Of a DNA stretch of 64,000 nt, positions 7,082-17,161 are shown one piece after another. The stretch is taken from the NCBI RefSeq assembly GCF_004000765.1, contig NZ_BILW01000015.1:99163-163162 (forward strand). Direction: 5' to 3'. How positions within the stretch are numbered: the first letter of the stretch is position 1; each line of letters opens with the position of its first letter. Source of the stretch: Paenibacillus chondroitinus NBRC 15376. GTDB taxonomy: Bacteria > Bacillota > Bacilli > Paenibacillales > NBRC-103111. Both the position numbers and the translations under genes were made by a program. The notes beneath the pieces are model-generated. The model was not told the DNA's origin. It saw only the letters and a list, made by a program, of their open reading frames with translations, and did not search any database.

Positions 7082-8347
7082 ATGAGCATTCAAAAGCCAA
7101 AAGGCACGCAGGACCTGCTTCCCGGCGAAGTGGAGAAGTGGCAGTACCTGGAAAGCAAAGCAAGAGACTTATGTCAACGATTTAACTACAAAGAAATCCG
7201 TTCGCCGATTTTCGAAAGTACGGAGCTTTTCTCCAGAGGTGTCGGAGAAACGACGGATATTGTCGAGAAAGAAATGTACACCTTTATGGATAAAGGCGAT
7301 CGCAGCATGACTTTGCGTCCAGAAGGGACAGCCGGCGTTGTTAGGGCTTATGTAGAAAATAAGCTATATGGAGTGCCAGATTTGACGAAGCTGTTCTACG
7401 TGGGACCGATGTTTCGCTATGAACAGCCGCAAGCCGGTAGATACCGTCAGTTCCACCAGTTCGGGATTGAAGCTTTCGGATCTGTTGATCCAAGCATTGA
7501 CGCCGAAGTCATTGCGCTGGGGTACACGTTTTACAAGGAAATTGGGTTAAAAGAAGTAACCGTTGAAATTAACTCCGTGGGCACACCTTCTGTTCGAACG
7601 GTTTACCGCGAGAAGCTGCAGGAATTTTTTGCACCTGTGAAACACTTGCTTTGCAAAGATTGCCAGTCCCGCTATGACCGCAACCCGATGCGTATTCTTG
7701 ATTGCAAAACCGATCAGAAGTACGGGGTAGGCGCTCCTGAGATTCTGGATTACTTGGACGAAGAATGTTCGACACACTTCGCACAGGTTCGCGAGCACTT
7801 AACCGCTATGGACATTCCCTATCGGGTGAATCCTCGCCTGGTGCGCGGGCTTGATTATTACACACACACCGCTTTTGAGTACAAAGCAGCCGGCATTGGA
7901 GCTATCGATACAATTGGCGGCGGCGGGCGCTATAACGGTCTCGTTGAGCAAATCGGCGGTCATGGCACAGACCAGCCAGGCGTAGGCTTGGGGTTAGGTC
8001 TGGAACGCATTCTGCTTGTGCTGCAGGCACAAGGTGTTGAGATCCCGAAACCGGAGCCGCTTGATGTATACCTGATCGGGTTAGGCGAGCCTGCCGAGAA
8101 GGAAGTCACGAAGCTGCTGCACCAGTTGAGGGTTCAAGGTCTCAAAGCCGAGAAGGACTACCAAGGGCGCAAATTGAAGGCGCAAATGAAATCAGCAGAC
8201 CGTTTTCAAGCGAAGTATGTGGCGATTCTCGGAGACGATGAGTTAGCCCGCGGCGAAATTACGCTGAAGCAGATGGAAACTGGTTCTCAAGTCATTGTAA
8301 GTTTAGTGGATCTTGCTTCAAATGCTGCAAAGACACTATTCGAATAG
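7082..8347 (+). CDS. hisS: histidyl-tRNA synthetase
   Basis: Class II synthetase that charges tRNA-His in the cytoplasm. The 421-residue product opens with the family signature KPKGTQDLLPGE, carries motif 2 as FRYEQPQAGRYRQFHQFG, the histidine-specific GLDYYTHTAFE and GGGGRYNGL segments, and motif 3 GLGLERILL, followed by the anticodon-binding domain. Start ATG is 9 bases after GGGAGG. It is the first gene of the T-box-controlled hisS-aspS-tcdA operon. Confidence 0.98.
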   Translation: MSIQKPKGTQDLLPGEVEKWQYLESKARDLCQRFNYKEIRSPIFESTELFSRGVGETTDIVEKEMYTFMDKGDRSMTLRPEGTAGVVRAYVENKLYGVPDLTKLFYVGPMFRYEQPQAGRYRQFHQFGIEAFGSVDPSIDAEVIALGYTFYKEIGLKEVTVEINSVGTPSVRTVYREKLQEFFAPVKHLLCKDCQSRYDRNPMRILDCKTDQKYGVGAPEILDYLDEECSTHFAQVREHLTAMDIPYRVNPRLVRGLDYYTHTAFEYKAAGIGAIDTIGGGGRYNGLVEQIGGHGTDQPGVGLGLGLERILLVLQAQGVEIPKPEPLDVYLIGLGEPAEKEVTKLLHQLRVQGLKAEKDYQGRKLKAQMKSADRFQAKYVAILGDDELARGEITLKQMETGSQVIVSLVDLASNAAKTLFE

Positions 8348-8390
8348 ATAGTATTTAATGATTAATTACTCATGAGGAGGCAACAACATT

Positions 8391-10169
8391 ATGATGCTCA
8401 AAACACATCATTGCGGGCAGCTTACGAAAGATCAGGTAGGACAGACTGTTATTCTAAACGGGTGGGTACAAAGAAGACGTGACTTAGGCGGGGTACTATT
8501 TATTGATCTTCGCGACCGCAGCGGGCTTGTACAGACCGTATTTAACCCGGATTTCTCAGGCGATGCCCTAGCTACTGCTGATCGTGCGCGTAATGAATAT
8601 GTGCTTGCTGTAAAAGGGAAAGTCGTAGAACGTGACGCGGAGACGGTTAACAAAAATATCCCAACCGGTGAAATTGAAATTCAAGTAACGGAAATCGAAA
8701 TTATGAACGCGGCCAAAACACCTCCGTTCTTCATTGAAGACGGTGTGGAAGTAGATGAAGCCGTTCGTCTGAAATACCGCTATTTGGACCTTCGTCGTCC
8801 GGAAATGCAAAGAACCTTAATGCTTCGCTCGAAAGCATCCAAAATTTTCCGCAATTTCTTGGATGATCAAGGATTTGTAGAAGTGGAAACACCGATTCTG
8901 ACGAAAAGCACACCAGAAGGCGCTCGTGATTACTTGGTGCCAAGTCGTGTTCACCCAGGTGAATTTTTCGCATTGCCGCAATCCCCACAAATTTTCAAAC
9001 AGTTGTTGATGGTTAGTGGTCTGGAACGTTACTACCAAATCGCACGTTGTTTCCGCGACGAAGACCTTCGTGCAGACCGTCAACCGGAATTTACACAAGT
9101 CGACATTGAGACTTCCTTCCTGGCGCAAGATCAATTGCTGGATATTTTGGAAGAGCTTGTCGTGAACTTGATGAGAGAGACGGCACAAGTCGAAATTCCG
9201 CGTCCTTTCCAACGGATTACGTATGCGGATGCGATGGCGAAATATGGTTCAGACAAACCGGATCTGCGTTTCGGGCTAGAGCTTGAAGATGTATCGGATA
9301 TCGTTCAAAATTCCGGCGTTCAAGTATTTGCGAATGTGGTTAAAGGCGGAGGCCAAGTTAAAGCGCTGAATGCCAAAGGCTGCGGTACTTGGAGCCGTAA
9401 AGAGATCGACGACCTGCTGCCATTCGCGGCGCGTTACGGGGCCAAAGGCTTGGCTTGGATTCAAGTCAAAGACGGCGAATTCAAAGGGCCTATCGTGAAA
9501 TTCTTTAGCGAAGCTGAAATTGCTGCTCTGACTGAGCGTCTAGGCGCTGAAGAAGGAGATCTACTTCTTTTCTCCGCGGATAAAAAGAAAGTCGTAGCCG
9601 ATGTTCTGGGCAACCTTCGTTTGAAAATCGGTCGTGATCTTGGACTCATCGACGACTCCAAGTTCAAATATGCATGGGTCGTAGATTTCCCGCTGCTTGG
9701 ATACGACGAAGAAGCCAAACGTTATGTCGCAGAGCACCATCCGTTCACGCGTCCTAATGAAGACGATATTCACTTCTTTGATACAGACCCAGGTCAAATT
9801 CGCGCTCAAGCGTATGACCTTGTTTTGAACGGTTATGAAGTAGGCGGCGGCTCCATGCGTATTTACCAACGTGAGGTGCAAGAGAAAATGTTCGGAGCGC
9901 TTGGTTTCTCAAGCGAAGAAGCGCAAGAGAAATTCGGCTTCTTGCTTGATGCGTTCGAGTATGGAACGCCTCCGCATGGCGGTTTCGCCTTCGGTTTCGA
10001 CCGTTTGGTGATGCTGATCACAGGCCGTACCAACTTGAGAGAAACGATTGCATTCCCGAAAACAGCGAGCGCAACGGACCTGTTGATGGATGCACCGGGA
10101 ACTGTAGATGACAAACAGCTTGATCAATTGTCGATTCGCTTAGCGCTTAAGCAGCCTGCTAAAGCCTAA
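8391..10169 (+). CDS. aspS: aspartyl-tRNA synthetase, bacterial type
   Basis: Class II synthetase, 592 residues, the usual length for the bacterial type with the inserted GAD domain. The N-terminal OB-fold anticodon domain (residues ~1-110) is followed by [11 protein letters not shown], motif 2 [16 protein letters not shown], the GAD insertion, and motif 3 [20 protein letters not shown] site lies 10 bases before the first of two consecutive ATG codons. It is 43 bases behind hisS with no terminator between, so both answer to the same T-box leader. Confidence 0.98.
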   Translation: MMLKTHHCGQLTKDQVGQTVILNGWVQRRRDLGGVLFIDLRDRSGLVQTVFNPDFSGDALATADRARNEYVLAVKGKVVERDAETVNKNIPTGEIEIQVTEIEIMNAAKTPPFFIEDGVEVDEAVRLKYRYLDLRRPEMQRTLMLRSKASKIFRNFLDDQGFVEVETPILTKSTPEGARDYLVPSRVHPGEFFALPQSPQIFKQLLMVSGLERYYQIARCFRDEDLRADRQPEFTQVDIETSFLAQDQLLDILEELVVNLMRETAQVEIPRPFQRITYADAMAKYGSDKPDLRFGLELEDVSDIVQNSGVQVFANVVKGGGQVKALNAKGCGTWSRKEIDDLLPFAARYGAKGLAWIQVKDGEFKGPIVKFFSEAEIAALTERLGAEEGDLLLFSADKKKVVADVLGNLRLKIGRDLGLIDDSKFKYAWVVDFPLLGYDEEAKRYVAEHHPFTRPNEDDIHFFDTDPGQIRAQAYDLVLNGYEVGGGSMRIYQREVQEKMFGALGFSSEEAQEKFGFLLDAFEYGTPPHGGFAFGFDRLVMLITGRTNLRETIAFPKTASATDLLMDAPGTVDDKQLDQLSIRLALKQPAKA

Positions 10170-10193
10170 GAACATAGAAGAGGACGTGTTTCT

Positions 10194-10946
10194 ATGCTTC
10201 ACCAATTTTCACGGACTGAACTTGCCATTGGCCCTGAAGGTTTAGATATTATGAAAAATAGCACCGTCGCCGTCCTAGGCATCGGCGGTGTCGGTTCCAT
10301 CGCTGCAGAAGCATTGGCGCGTACAGGGATCGGACGGCTTATTCTGATCGACAAGGACGTTGTCGACATCACGAATATTAACCGTCAGATTCATGCCCTT
10401 ACAACGACAGTGGGGCAGCCCAAAGCTGATCTGATGCGCGATCGGATCAAACTGATTAATCCGGAATGCGATGTTATCTCCATGCGGATGTTCTATACAG
10501 AGGAAACCTACGAGGAAGTATTCGCTCATCACATCGACTACATGCTCGATGCCAGTGACACCATTTCCTATAAAATTCATCTGATCAAACAGTGTCTGGA
10601 GCGGAAGATTCCGATCGTCTCCAGCATGGGGGCCGCTAACAAAATGGACCCTTCGCAGTTCAAAGTTGCAGATATTTCCAAAACAAGCATGGATCCTATC
10701 GCTCGGGTCGTGCGCCAGAAACTGCGCAAAGAAGGCATCAAAAAAGGCGTGAAAGTCGTCTTCTCCACCGAAGAGCCGATGAAGCCGCGTGAAGATGTTA
10801 CACAACAAATCGTACCGGAGAATGCGCCAGAAATTCGCAAAGCGAAGCAGCCTCCGGCGAGCAACGCTTTCGTTCCTCCGGTGGCAGGGTTGATCATGGT
10901 CAGCGTGGCCGTGAAAGATCTGCTGGAGATCGGTTCGAAGAAATAA
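10194..10946 (+). CDS. tcdA: tRNA threonylcarbamoyladenosine dehydratase
   Basis: ThiF/MoeB/E1-like ATP-dependent enzyme (YrvM in Bacillus, CsdL/YgdL in E. coli) that cyclises t6A37 to ct6A in ANN-decoding tRNAs. The 250-residue product has the nucleotide-binding GIGGVG at 29-34, the DKDVVDITNINRQ segment, and YMLDASDTI. It starts with AGAGGA ahead of the ATG, sits 24 bases behind aspS, and is closed by a strong terminator, making it the last gene of the operon. The gene order matches B. subtilis aspS-yrvM. Confidence 0.93.
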   Translation: MLHQFSRTELAIGPEGLDIMKNSTVAVLGIGGVGSIAAEALARTGIGRLILIDKDVVDITNINRQIHALTTTVGQPKADLMRDRIKLINPECDVISMRMFYTEETYEEVFAHHIDYMLDASDTISYKIHLIKQCLERKIPIVSSMGAANKMDPSQFKVADISKTSMDPIARVVRQKLRKEGIKKGVKVVFSTEEPMKPREDVTQQIVPENAPEIRKAKQPPASNAFVPPVAGLIMVSVAVKDLLEIGSKK

Positions 10947-10951
10947 AGATG

Positions 10952-11005
10952 AGGGGCTATCTTAACAGGTCAGGGTTGATCTGTTGAGATAGCCCCTTTC
11001 TGTTT
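10952..11005 (+). terminator. terminator of the hisS-aspS-tcdA operon
   Basis: Near-perfect 17-base stem AGGGGCTATCTTAACAG / CTGTTGAGATAGCCCCT with a 12-base loop, then TTCTGTTTT. Confidence 0.88.
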
Positions 11006-11022
11006 TGGAAAGTGGTGGGGGG

Positions 11023-11121
11023 ACGTGGTGCTGTGAAACAAAGAGGTGCTGCATTCGGGAGCTGCGTGGAGCTTGCAAGCGCTAAATGCAAACCCCTCGA
11101 CCCCAGCTCCACGCCTACCTC
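11023..11121. other. nested inverted repeat, possible structured RNA or element remnant
   Basis: An exact ten-base inverted repeat, GCGTGGAGCT (11064-11073) and AGCTCCACGC (11105-11114), is extended outward by AGAGGT/ACCTC and ACGTG/CACGT arms, giving a long, asymmetrically bulged hairpin. No ORF, promoter or T-run is evident. It lies between tcdA and rarA. Function unknown. Confidence 0.35.
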
Positions 11122-11148
11122 ACGTTATCTAGACAGTAGCCATTCTTT

Positions 11149-11332
11149 TTACGGACTCAGGAGCCGCTATTTCGACAATTGAGCTAAATTTCAAGAGCTA
11201 ACGGACTGAGGAGGCGTTATTTAATGGTTTTGTTGCTGTTTTTGGCAATTCCAAGGCGTTTAACGACTCGTGAGTCCGTTAGAAGTAAAATTTGTCCCAA
11301 AAGCAGCAAATAGAGTTACCTCAGTCCGTTAG
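11149..11332. repeat. intergenic repeat cluster, four copies of a ~22-bp motif in head-to-head pairs
   Basis: Core ACGGACTnAGGAgnCGnTATTT occurs twice forward (about 11149-11172 and 11198-11222) and twice in inverted orientation (about 11260-11282 and 11312-11332; core CGTTAACGGACT as reverse complement). The two forward copies can pair with the two inverted ones, so the cluster could fold into a cruciform or long RNA hairpin. The rest of the 636-base tcdA-rarA gap contains only the hairpin above and the rarA promoter. Confidence 0.65.
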
Positions 11333-11512
11333 CCAAGAGAAATTCTCAACATGCAGCAAATTCCGACAGATTGCCCAATTTCCAACCAATTCCCAGTTGT
11401 TAACTGTAGGAATTACAGTACCATATTTTAAACACCAGTTTCGCAACTAATTTACTTGTACGAAATACAGCTTCTCATCGCGCCCTAGCCAATCAGCCAC
11501 CTCACACAAGAC

Positions 11513-11541
11513 ATGACAGTCTACCCCATGAGGCGTATAAT
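11513..11541 (+). promoter_or_regulatory. sigma-A promoter of rarA
   Basis: ATGACA, 17-base spacer, TATAAT, 41 bases before the rarA start codon. Confidence 0.75.
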
Positions 11542-11582
11542 GGAAACAGTCTATTTAAACCTAATGCAAAGGAATAACCAAC

Positions 11583-12902
11583 ATGGACTTGTTTACATAT
11601 GCCTCATCGCAAGAACCGACCGGCAAGCTGCTCGCCGACCGTATGCGGCCTACAACGCTGGATGAATATATCGGTCAGGAGCAAATTGTCGGCAAAGGCA
11701 AGCTGCTGCGCAGAGCCATTGAAGCCGATCAGGTGAGCTCCATTCTGCTCTATGGTCCGCCGGGCACGGGGAAGACCACTCTCGCCAATATCATCGCGAA
11801 CCGGACAAAAGGCGAGTTCATGAAGCTGAACGCGGTTGATGCTTCGGTCAAAGATGTGCGAGAGATCATCGAGCTCGCCAAGACCAATAAAGCGATGTAC
11901 GGCCGCAAGACGATTTTGTTCTTGGACGAGGTGCACCGCTTCAACACCTCACGCCAGGATGCGCTGCTGCCTGCCGTAGAGCAGGGCATCCTCATCTTCA
12001 TCGGGGCGACCACAGAGAACCCGTTTCACCATGTGAACGGGGCTCTGCTGTCGCGCTCGACGCTGTTTCAGCTCGAGCCCCTCACGGCGGAGCATGCGCT
12101 CATCGCCATGCGAAGAGCCATCGCCGATCCCGACAAGGGGCTCGGCTTCATGCGCCTCCACGTGGACGAGGAGGCGCTGGAGCACATCGCGCAGATGGCC
12201 GTTGGCGACATCCGCAGGTCTTTGAACGCGCTGGAGCTAGCAGCGCTCACGACCTCCCCCGAACCGGATGGTACGGTTCGGATCACGCTGGAGGTGGCGG
12301 AAGAGTCGATCCGCCGCCCCATCGTGAAAGCGGACGAGTCGACGCAGTATGACGTCTTGTCCGCCTTTCACAAGAGCGTACGCGGCTCCAGTGACGCCGC
12401 GTTGTTCTGGTTCTTGTATGCCGTCGAGAAGCTCGGCATGGACCCTATGACGTTCCTGCGGCGGCTTATCGTCGCCAGCAGTGAAGACATCGGCCTGGCC
12501 AATCCGCAGGCCATGGTGCAGTCTGTGACGGCCATGGACGCGTATCACAAGATTGGCTGGCCGGAATCGAAGTACGTCATTTCCCAGGCAATTTTATTCG
12601 CGGTGGAAAGTCCCAAATCGAATTCCATCCCGATAGCGATCTCTCGTGCGGAACAGATGATGGAGCGGGTCAAATCTGCGAACGTGCCGCTTCATTTACG
12701 CGATACGCATTACAAGGGAGCGGAGAAGCTCGGGCACAAAGGATATATGTATCCGCACGATTATCCGGGGCATTATGTGCAGCAGCAGTATTTACCGGAT
12801 GAAATTAAACATGAAATCATCTTTGCTGCCAGCGAGCAGGGAACGGAAGACAAAATGCGGCAGAATCAGCACAAAAGAAGAGGGAAGCCTGCAGATCTAT
12901 AG
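11583..12902 (+). CDS. rarA: replication-associated recombination protein RarA (MgsA) AAA+ ATPase
   Basis: DNA-dependent ATPase of the RarA/MgsA/WRNIP1 family that acts at stalled replication forks. The 439-residue product has Walker A GPPGTGKTT at 58-66, Walker B ILFLDEVHRFN near 107, the sensor-like IGATTENPFH and an arginine-finger region ALLSRS, then the lid and the C-terminal tetramerisation domain (PHDYPGHYVQQQYLP). AAAGGA precedes the ATG. The middle of the gene is noticeably richer in G+C than the flanking genes. YrvN occupies the same place in B. subtilis, just ahead of cymR. Confidence 0.96.
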   Translation: MDLFTYASSQEPTGKLLADRMRPTTLDEYIGQEQIVGKGKLLRRAIEADQVSSILLYGPPGTGKTTLANIIANRTKGEFMKLNAVDASVKDVREIIELAKTNKAMYGRKTILFLDEVHRFNTSRQDALLPAVEQGILIFIGATTENPFHHVNGALLSRSTLFQLEPLTAEHALIAMRRAIADPDKGLGFMRLHVDEEALEHIAQMAVGDIRRSLNALELAALTTSPEPDGTVRITLEVAEESIRRPIVKADESTQYDVLSAFHKSVRGSSDAALFWFLYAVEKLGMDPMTFLRRLIVASSEDIGLANPQAMVQSVTAMDAYHKIGWPESKYVISQAILFAVESPKSNSIPIAISRAEQMMERVKSANVPLHLRDTHYKGAEKLGHKGYMYPHDYPGHYVQQQYLPDEIKHEIIFAASEQGTEDKMRQNQHKRRGKPADL

Positions 12903-12926
12903 GATCTGTAAGTTCCCTCTTTTTTC
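12879..12926. terminator. terminator spanning the convergent ends of rarA and the DUF3889 gene
   Basis: AGAGGGAA pairs with TTCCCTCT around an inner AGATC/GGATCT hairpin, followed by TTTTTT on the plus strand. Part of the stem is inside the 3' end of rarA and overlaps the end of the leftward gene. Confidence 0.7.
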
Positions 12927-13271
12927 TTGTTCCATTTGAATGCTAAAAAGCATTTCCGACACAGGATCATACCGTATAGACACAATAAGCGGGAATTCAA
13001 CGCCTTGATGTCGAACCCAGAAGCGAAATTGCTGCTGATCCACCCCTGGCGCTACGCGGGAATGGCCCAAATACTTATAATCTAGTAAAGTGTATACCTT
13101 ACCGGCTTCATGAAAAGCAACCCGGCTCCATTTGGCATAGAGGCGGTCAGGGTCTTGAGATTGAGCTGGCTGTCGCGCTATAACTTCCAGGATGTCTGAC
13201 TCCATGCTTGCTTGTGCTGCGCCGCACCAGCTTAGTCCAAGCAAGAGAAGCACGGCTGAGAGTTTACTCAT
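12897..13271 (-). CDS. secreted DUF3889 (YqzG/YhdC-like) protein
   Basis: A 124-residue exported protein. A typical signal peptide (MSKLSAVLLLLGLSWCGAAQA, cleavage probably after AQA) precedes a ~100-residue domain whose segments KWSRVAFHEAGKVY and VSIRYDPVSEMLFSIQ resemble the DUF3889 family of B. subtilis YqzG. Function of the family is unknown. The ATG preceded by AAAGGTG is chosen; the longer start at 13319 would put a charged extension in front of the signal peptide. It overlaps the rarA stop by six bases in convergent orientation. Confidence 0.72.
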   Translation of the reverse strand: MSKLSAVLLLLGLSWCGAAQASMESDILEVIARQPAQSQDPDRLYAKWSRVAFHEAGKVYTLLDYKYLGHSRVAPGVDQQQFRFWVRHQGVEFPLIVSIRYDPVSEMLFSIQMEQEKRGNLQIL

Positions 13272-13369
13272 TCGCTCACACCTTTCGCCTATAGGGTTCG
13301 CGTAGGTGCGAGGCGGCATACTTGCAGGCGTTTAGGTAAATTAGGGCACTTTTTGCAGATTGAGGGGAT

Positions 13370-13400
13370 AAAAAAAGAACCTCCTAAAAGGAAGGCCCTC
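13370..13400 (-). terminator. terminator of the leftward mnmA-AlkZ-like unit
   Basis: On the minus strand GGGCCTTCC and GGAGGTTC can pair around TTTTA and are followed by TTTTTTT. The stem is imperfect. Confidence 0.55.
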
Positions 13401-13411
13401 ATCTTTTTTCC

Positions 13412-14131
13412 TTATAACTTAAAAATCTTGCCAAGGTATTGAACAGCCCTAGAGCTATAACGCTCTTGAATATAAGCTCTAAATTGATTTTTCGCTTCAG
13501 GTGTCGGTATTGAATTCACCGCTAGGCCGTGAAGTTCCATCCAATGCAGCGCTGTCATATAGCAGGTGCTGTTCCAACCGTTTTTTGTCCCATTGGCGGT
13601 CAAACGCTCGCTGATGCCTGCAATCACAATATCTGTTTTGCTCTGCAGTTCAATGAGTGCACGATCAAATTCACTCTTGGACTCTTTGGCTTTCATTCCG
13701 GTAACAGTACGAAGCGCTTTGACATCAATGCCTTCGTTCGCCTCAACCGCTTGGAACAGCTCGACGGCTGATTTGGGAAGCAGCCCGTCCTCATAGCGTT
13801 CTTCCACAGAATAGGGGTCTTCCAACAGATTTTTTACCAAAGGGAAAAGGTCCGCTGAAATTAATAAAGGCTTCTTAGCGAAAAAACGACCATAGGCGGC
13901 AAGCCCGTCACTTGGAAGGCGGTCCCGCCAAAGCCAAGGATCATTCTCCAAGCCGGTATGCCATTGTTCATGTGTTGTCATAGATTCGAGTGAAGGATGA
14001 TCCGGTATGAAAGAAGAGAGAGGTAGAATGCCGACTTCTTTCACGATTTTTGTCACATCCTCGTACGTAGCAGCCTTCAAGTCCGCCTCATTCATTTTAA
14101 TCAAATTGATCATCCTTCTTTCTCGAACCAT
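13412..14131 (-). CDS. AlkZ-related (winged-helix DNA glycosylase-like) hypothetical protein
   Basis: A 239-residue cytoplasmic protein. Segments such as HEQWHTGLENDPWLWRDRL, GRFFAKKPLLISADLFP and the helical C-terminal half resemble Firmicute proteins annotated as AlkZ-related, a distant branch of the YcaQ/AlkZ winged-helix glycosylase group. The glycosylase QxQ catalytic signature is not visible, so enzyme activity should not be assumed. The start is uncertain: ATG codons at 14131, 14113 and 14098 are all in frame, and the best AAGGA lies immediately before 14113, too close to serve it. It is 15 bases downstream of mnmA on the same strand and probably co-transcribed. Confidence 0.55.
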   Translation of the reverse strand: MVRERRMINLIKMNEADLKAATYEDVTKIVKEVGILPLSSFIPDHPSLESMTTHEQWHTGLENDPWLWRDRLPSDGLAAYGRFFAKKPLLISADLFPLVKNLLEDPYSVEERYEDGLLPKSAVELFQAVEANEGIDVKALRTVTGMKAKESKSEFDRALIELQSKTDIVIAGISERLTANGTKNGWNSTCYMTALHWMELHGLAVNSIPTPEAKNQFRAYIQERYSSRAVQYLGKIFKL

Positions 14132-14146
14132 CTATTTTGTCTCGTA

Positions 14147-15253
<1,107 letters not shown>

Positions 15254-15432
15254 CTATCCTGTGAGACTTAGTCGTTTATCTTTGAAACTCTTCCTATTAT
15301 ACATCTCTCTAGTTAAAAATTAAAATATTTCATGAGAATGTCATTGTTTTTCCCCCACAGAACAAGGAATTATGATAACATAGATACGATATACGGATGT
15401 TTAGGAATGTTTTTGTTAAAAATGGAAACGCT

Positions 15433-15489
15433 GTTTACCTAGATAGGGACGAGCATACTGTCTGAATGTGGACAAAGCATTAGGTAAAC
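15433..15489. other. inverted repeat in the mnmA-cymR spacer
   Basis: Exact nine-base arms GTTTACCTA (15433-15441) and TAGGTAAAC (15481-15489) enclose 39 bases. They lie 68 bases upstream of the cymR start, in a 321-base divergent spacer that otherwise shows no ORF or clear promoter. It could be an operator pair or a leader stem. Confidence 0.4.
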
Positions 15490-15556
15490 AACTCACAATT
15501 TCTCGTAATATCAATTAGCCCCCTTGATGGCATAAATGTTGAATGAGGTGTAAATT

Positions 15557-15976
15557 TTGAAAATTTCCACAAAAGGCCGCTATGGTCTAACGATCATGAT
15601 GGAGTTGGCCAATCGAGTTGGTGAAGGTCCGACTTCACTCAAAAGTATTGCCGAAAAGCATCAGCTATCCGAGCATTATCTCGAGCAGCTAGTTGCTCCT
15701 TTGCGTAACGCGGGATTGGTCAAAAGCATTCGTGGAGCGTACGGTGGATATATTCTCTCCAAGCCTGCTGATCAAGTGACAGCGGGTGAAGTGATTCGCG
15801 TGTTGGAAGGACCGATTAGTCCAGTCGACTTTACGGAGGAAGATGACCCGGCGAAGCGCGATTTATGGATCCGTATCCGCGACAGCATCGCGGAAGTTCT
15901 TGATTCTACAACGCTTGCGAACCTGATTTCCTTTGAAGACGCAGGCCAGCACGACAATTACATGTTTTACATTTAA
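15557..15976 (+). CDS. cymR: Rrf2-family master regulator of cysteine metabolism CymR
   Basis: Dimeric winged-helix repressor that, with the cysteine synthase CysK as partner, controls sulfur assimilation. The 139-residue protein is very close to B. subtilis CymR throughout (MKISTKGRYGLTIMMELA, LSEHYLEQLVAPLRNAGLVKS, IRGAYGGY, RVLEGPISPV, and the C-terminal YMFYI). It has no cysteine, so it is not an Fe-S IscR-type sensor. The start is TTG, 6 bases after GAGGTG. A cysteine desulfurase gene follows 8 bases later, the same pairing as in Bacillus. Confidence 0.95.
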   Translation: MKISTKGRYGLTIMMELANRVGEGPTSLKSIAEKHQLSEHYLEQLVAPLRNAGLVKSIRGAYGGYILSKPADQVTAGEVIRVLEGPISPVDFTEEDDPAKRDLWIRIRDSIAEVLDSTTLANLISFEDAGQHDNYMFYI

Positions 15977-15984
15977 GGTGATTT

Positions 15985-17133
15985 ATGAATCCAATTTATC
16001 TTGATCACGCGGCGACCACGCCGGTGCATCCCGACGTTATGGAAGCTATGCTTCCTTTTTATACAGCTTATTTTGGCAATCCTTCCAGCACGCATAGCTT
16101 CGGCAGAGCGACGAGAACAGCACTGAACCGCTTTCGCGACGCGATGGCGAAGTCACTGTGCTGTTTGCCTGGTGAACTCATCTTTACGAGCGGCGGGACT
16201 GAAAGCAACAATATGGCGATCTTTGGGATCATCCATGCGAACAATAATGGCAAGAAACATATCATTACGACAGAGATTGAGCACCATGCTGTCCTGCATC
16301 CCTGTAAGCGGCTGGAGAACCTCGGTTACGAGGTCACTTACCTTCCAGTAGGTCCGACTGGTCTTATTCAAGTCGAAGATGTGGAGTCGGCTATTCGTCC
16401 CGATACGGCTCTCATCTCTATCATGTATGTGAATAATGAAATAGGCACGATTCAACCGATTACAGAAGTTGGCCGGTTAGCACGAAGCCGGAATATTCCT
16501 TTTCATGTTGATGCCGTTCAAGCTTTAGGTAAATTGCCGTTGAATCTTCATGAACTGCCGGTTGATTTGCTTAGCTTGTCTGCTCATAAAATATATGGTC
16601 CTAATGGTGTGGGTGCATTGTATGTTTCCAAGAACACGAAGCTGGTTCCTCATGTATTTGGCGGTGCACAGGAAAGAAAACGCCGCGCGGGAACGGAGAA
16701 TGTAGCTGCCATAGCAGGGTTTGCCAAGGCCATGGAGATGATTCTCCCTAAGACGGAAACCCTTTATGAGCAAGCTGCAGAGCTTAGACAGTGTATGATT
16801 GCTAGCTTGGAGCAGCAAATAGGCCGTGATCAATTTACGATAAATGGACATGCCGAACAACAAGTTCCGCATATTCTGAACATCAGCTTTCCTGGCGTAT
16901 CTACAGAGACGTTGCTTATGAATCTTGACCTGGAAGATGTGGCTGCAGCAAGCGGTTCTGCGTGCACCTCAGGTTCACTTGAAGTGTCTCACGTTTTACA
17001 AGCAATGAAACTCCCAGAAAATGTTACTGCCTCTGCCGTTCGATTTAGCTTTGGAATGGGGAATTCTAAAGATCAAATTGAAACAGCTGCCCAGAAAATT
17101 GCAACCATTGTCAAACGGCTGCGTAATAATTAG
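15985..17133 (+). CDS. yrvO: cysteine desulfurase (YrvO-type)
   Basis: PLP-dependent enzyme that releases sulfur from L-cysteine as a protein persulfide. The 382-residue class V aminotransferase-fold protein has the PLP lysine in SAHKIYGPNG (Lys202) and the active-site loop cysteine in SGSACTSG (Cys327). The ATG follows AAGGTG. It is co-transcribed with cymR; in Bacillus the equivalent enzyme hands sulfur to MnmA for tRNA 2-thiolation, and mnmA lies just on the other side of cymR here. Confidence 0.94.
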   Translation: MNPIYLDHAATTPVHPDVMEAMLPFYTAYFGNPSSTHSFGRATRTALNRFRDAMAKSLCCLPGELIFTSGGTESNNMAIFGIIHANNNGKKHIITTEIEHHAVLHPCKRLENLGYEVTYLPVGPTGLIQVEDVESAIRPDTALISIMYVNNEIGTIQPITEVGRLARSRNIPFHVDAVQALGKLPLNLHELPVDLLSLSAHKIYGPNGVGALYVSKNTKLVPHVFGGAQERKRRAGTENVAAIAGFAKAMEMILPKTETLYEQAAELRQCMIASLEQQIGRDQFTINGHAEQQVPHILNISFPGVSTETLLMNLDLEDVAAASGSACTSGSLEVSHVLQAMKLPENVTASAVRFSFGMGNSKDQIETAAQKIATIVKRLRNN

Positions 17134-17161
17134 TACCGGGTGGTTCTAGGAGGAAAGCACC

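Noticed and set aside
6669..7163. 164-codon minus-strand frame across the hisS leader
   Set aside because: The region is explained by a promoter, T-box leader and terminator on the plus strand, and the frame runs into hisS.
11005..11130. 6S RNA between tcdA and rarA
   Set aside because: In B. subtilis a 6S gene lies near aspS-yrvM, but the hairpin here is too asymmetric and lacks the central bubble and promoter-like closing stems I would expect.
11171..11177. Spo0A box (TTCGACA) in the intergenic repeat
   Set aside because: A single seven-base match is expected several times by chance in a window of this size, and no sigma-H promoter accompanies it.
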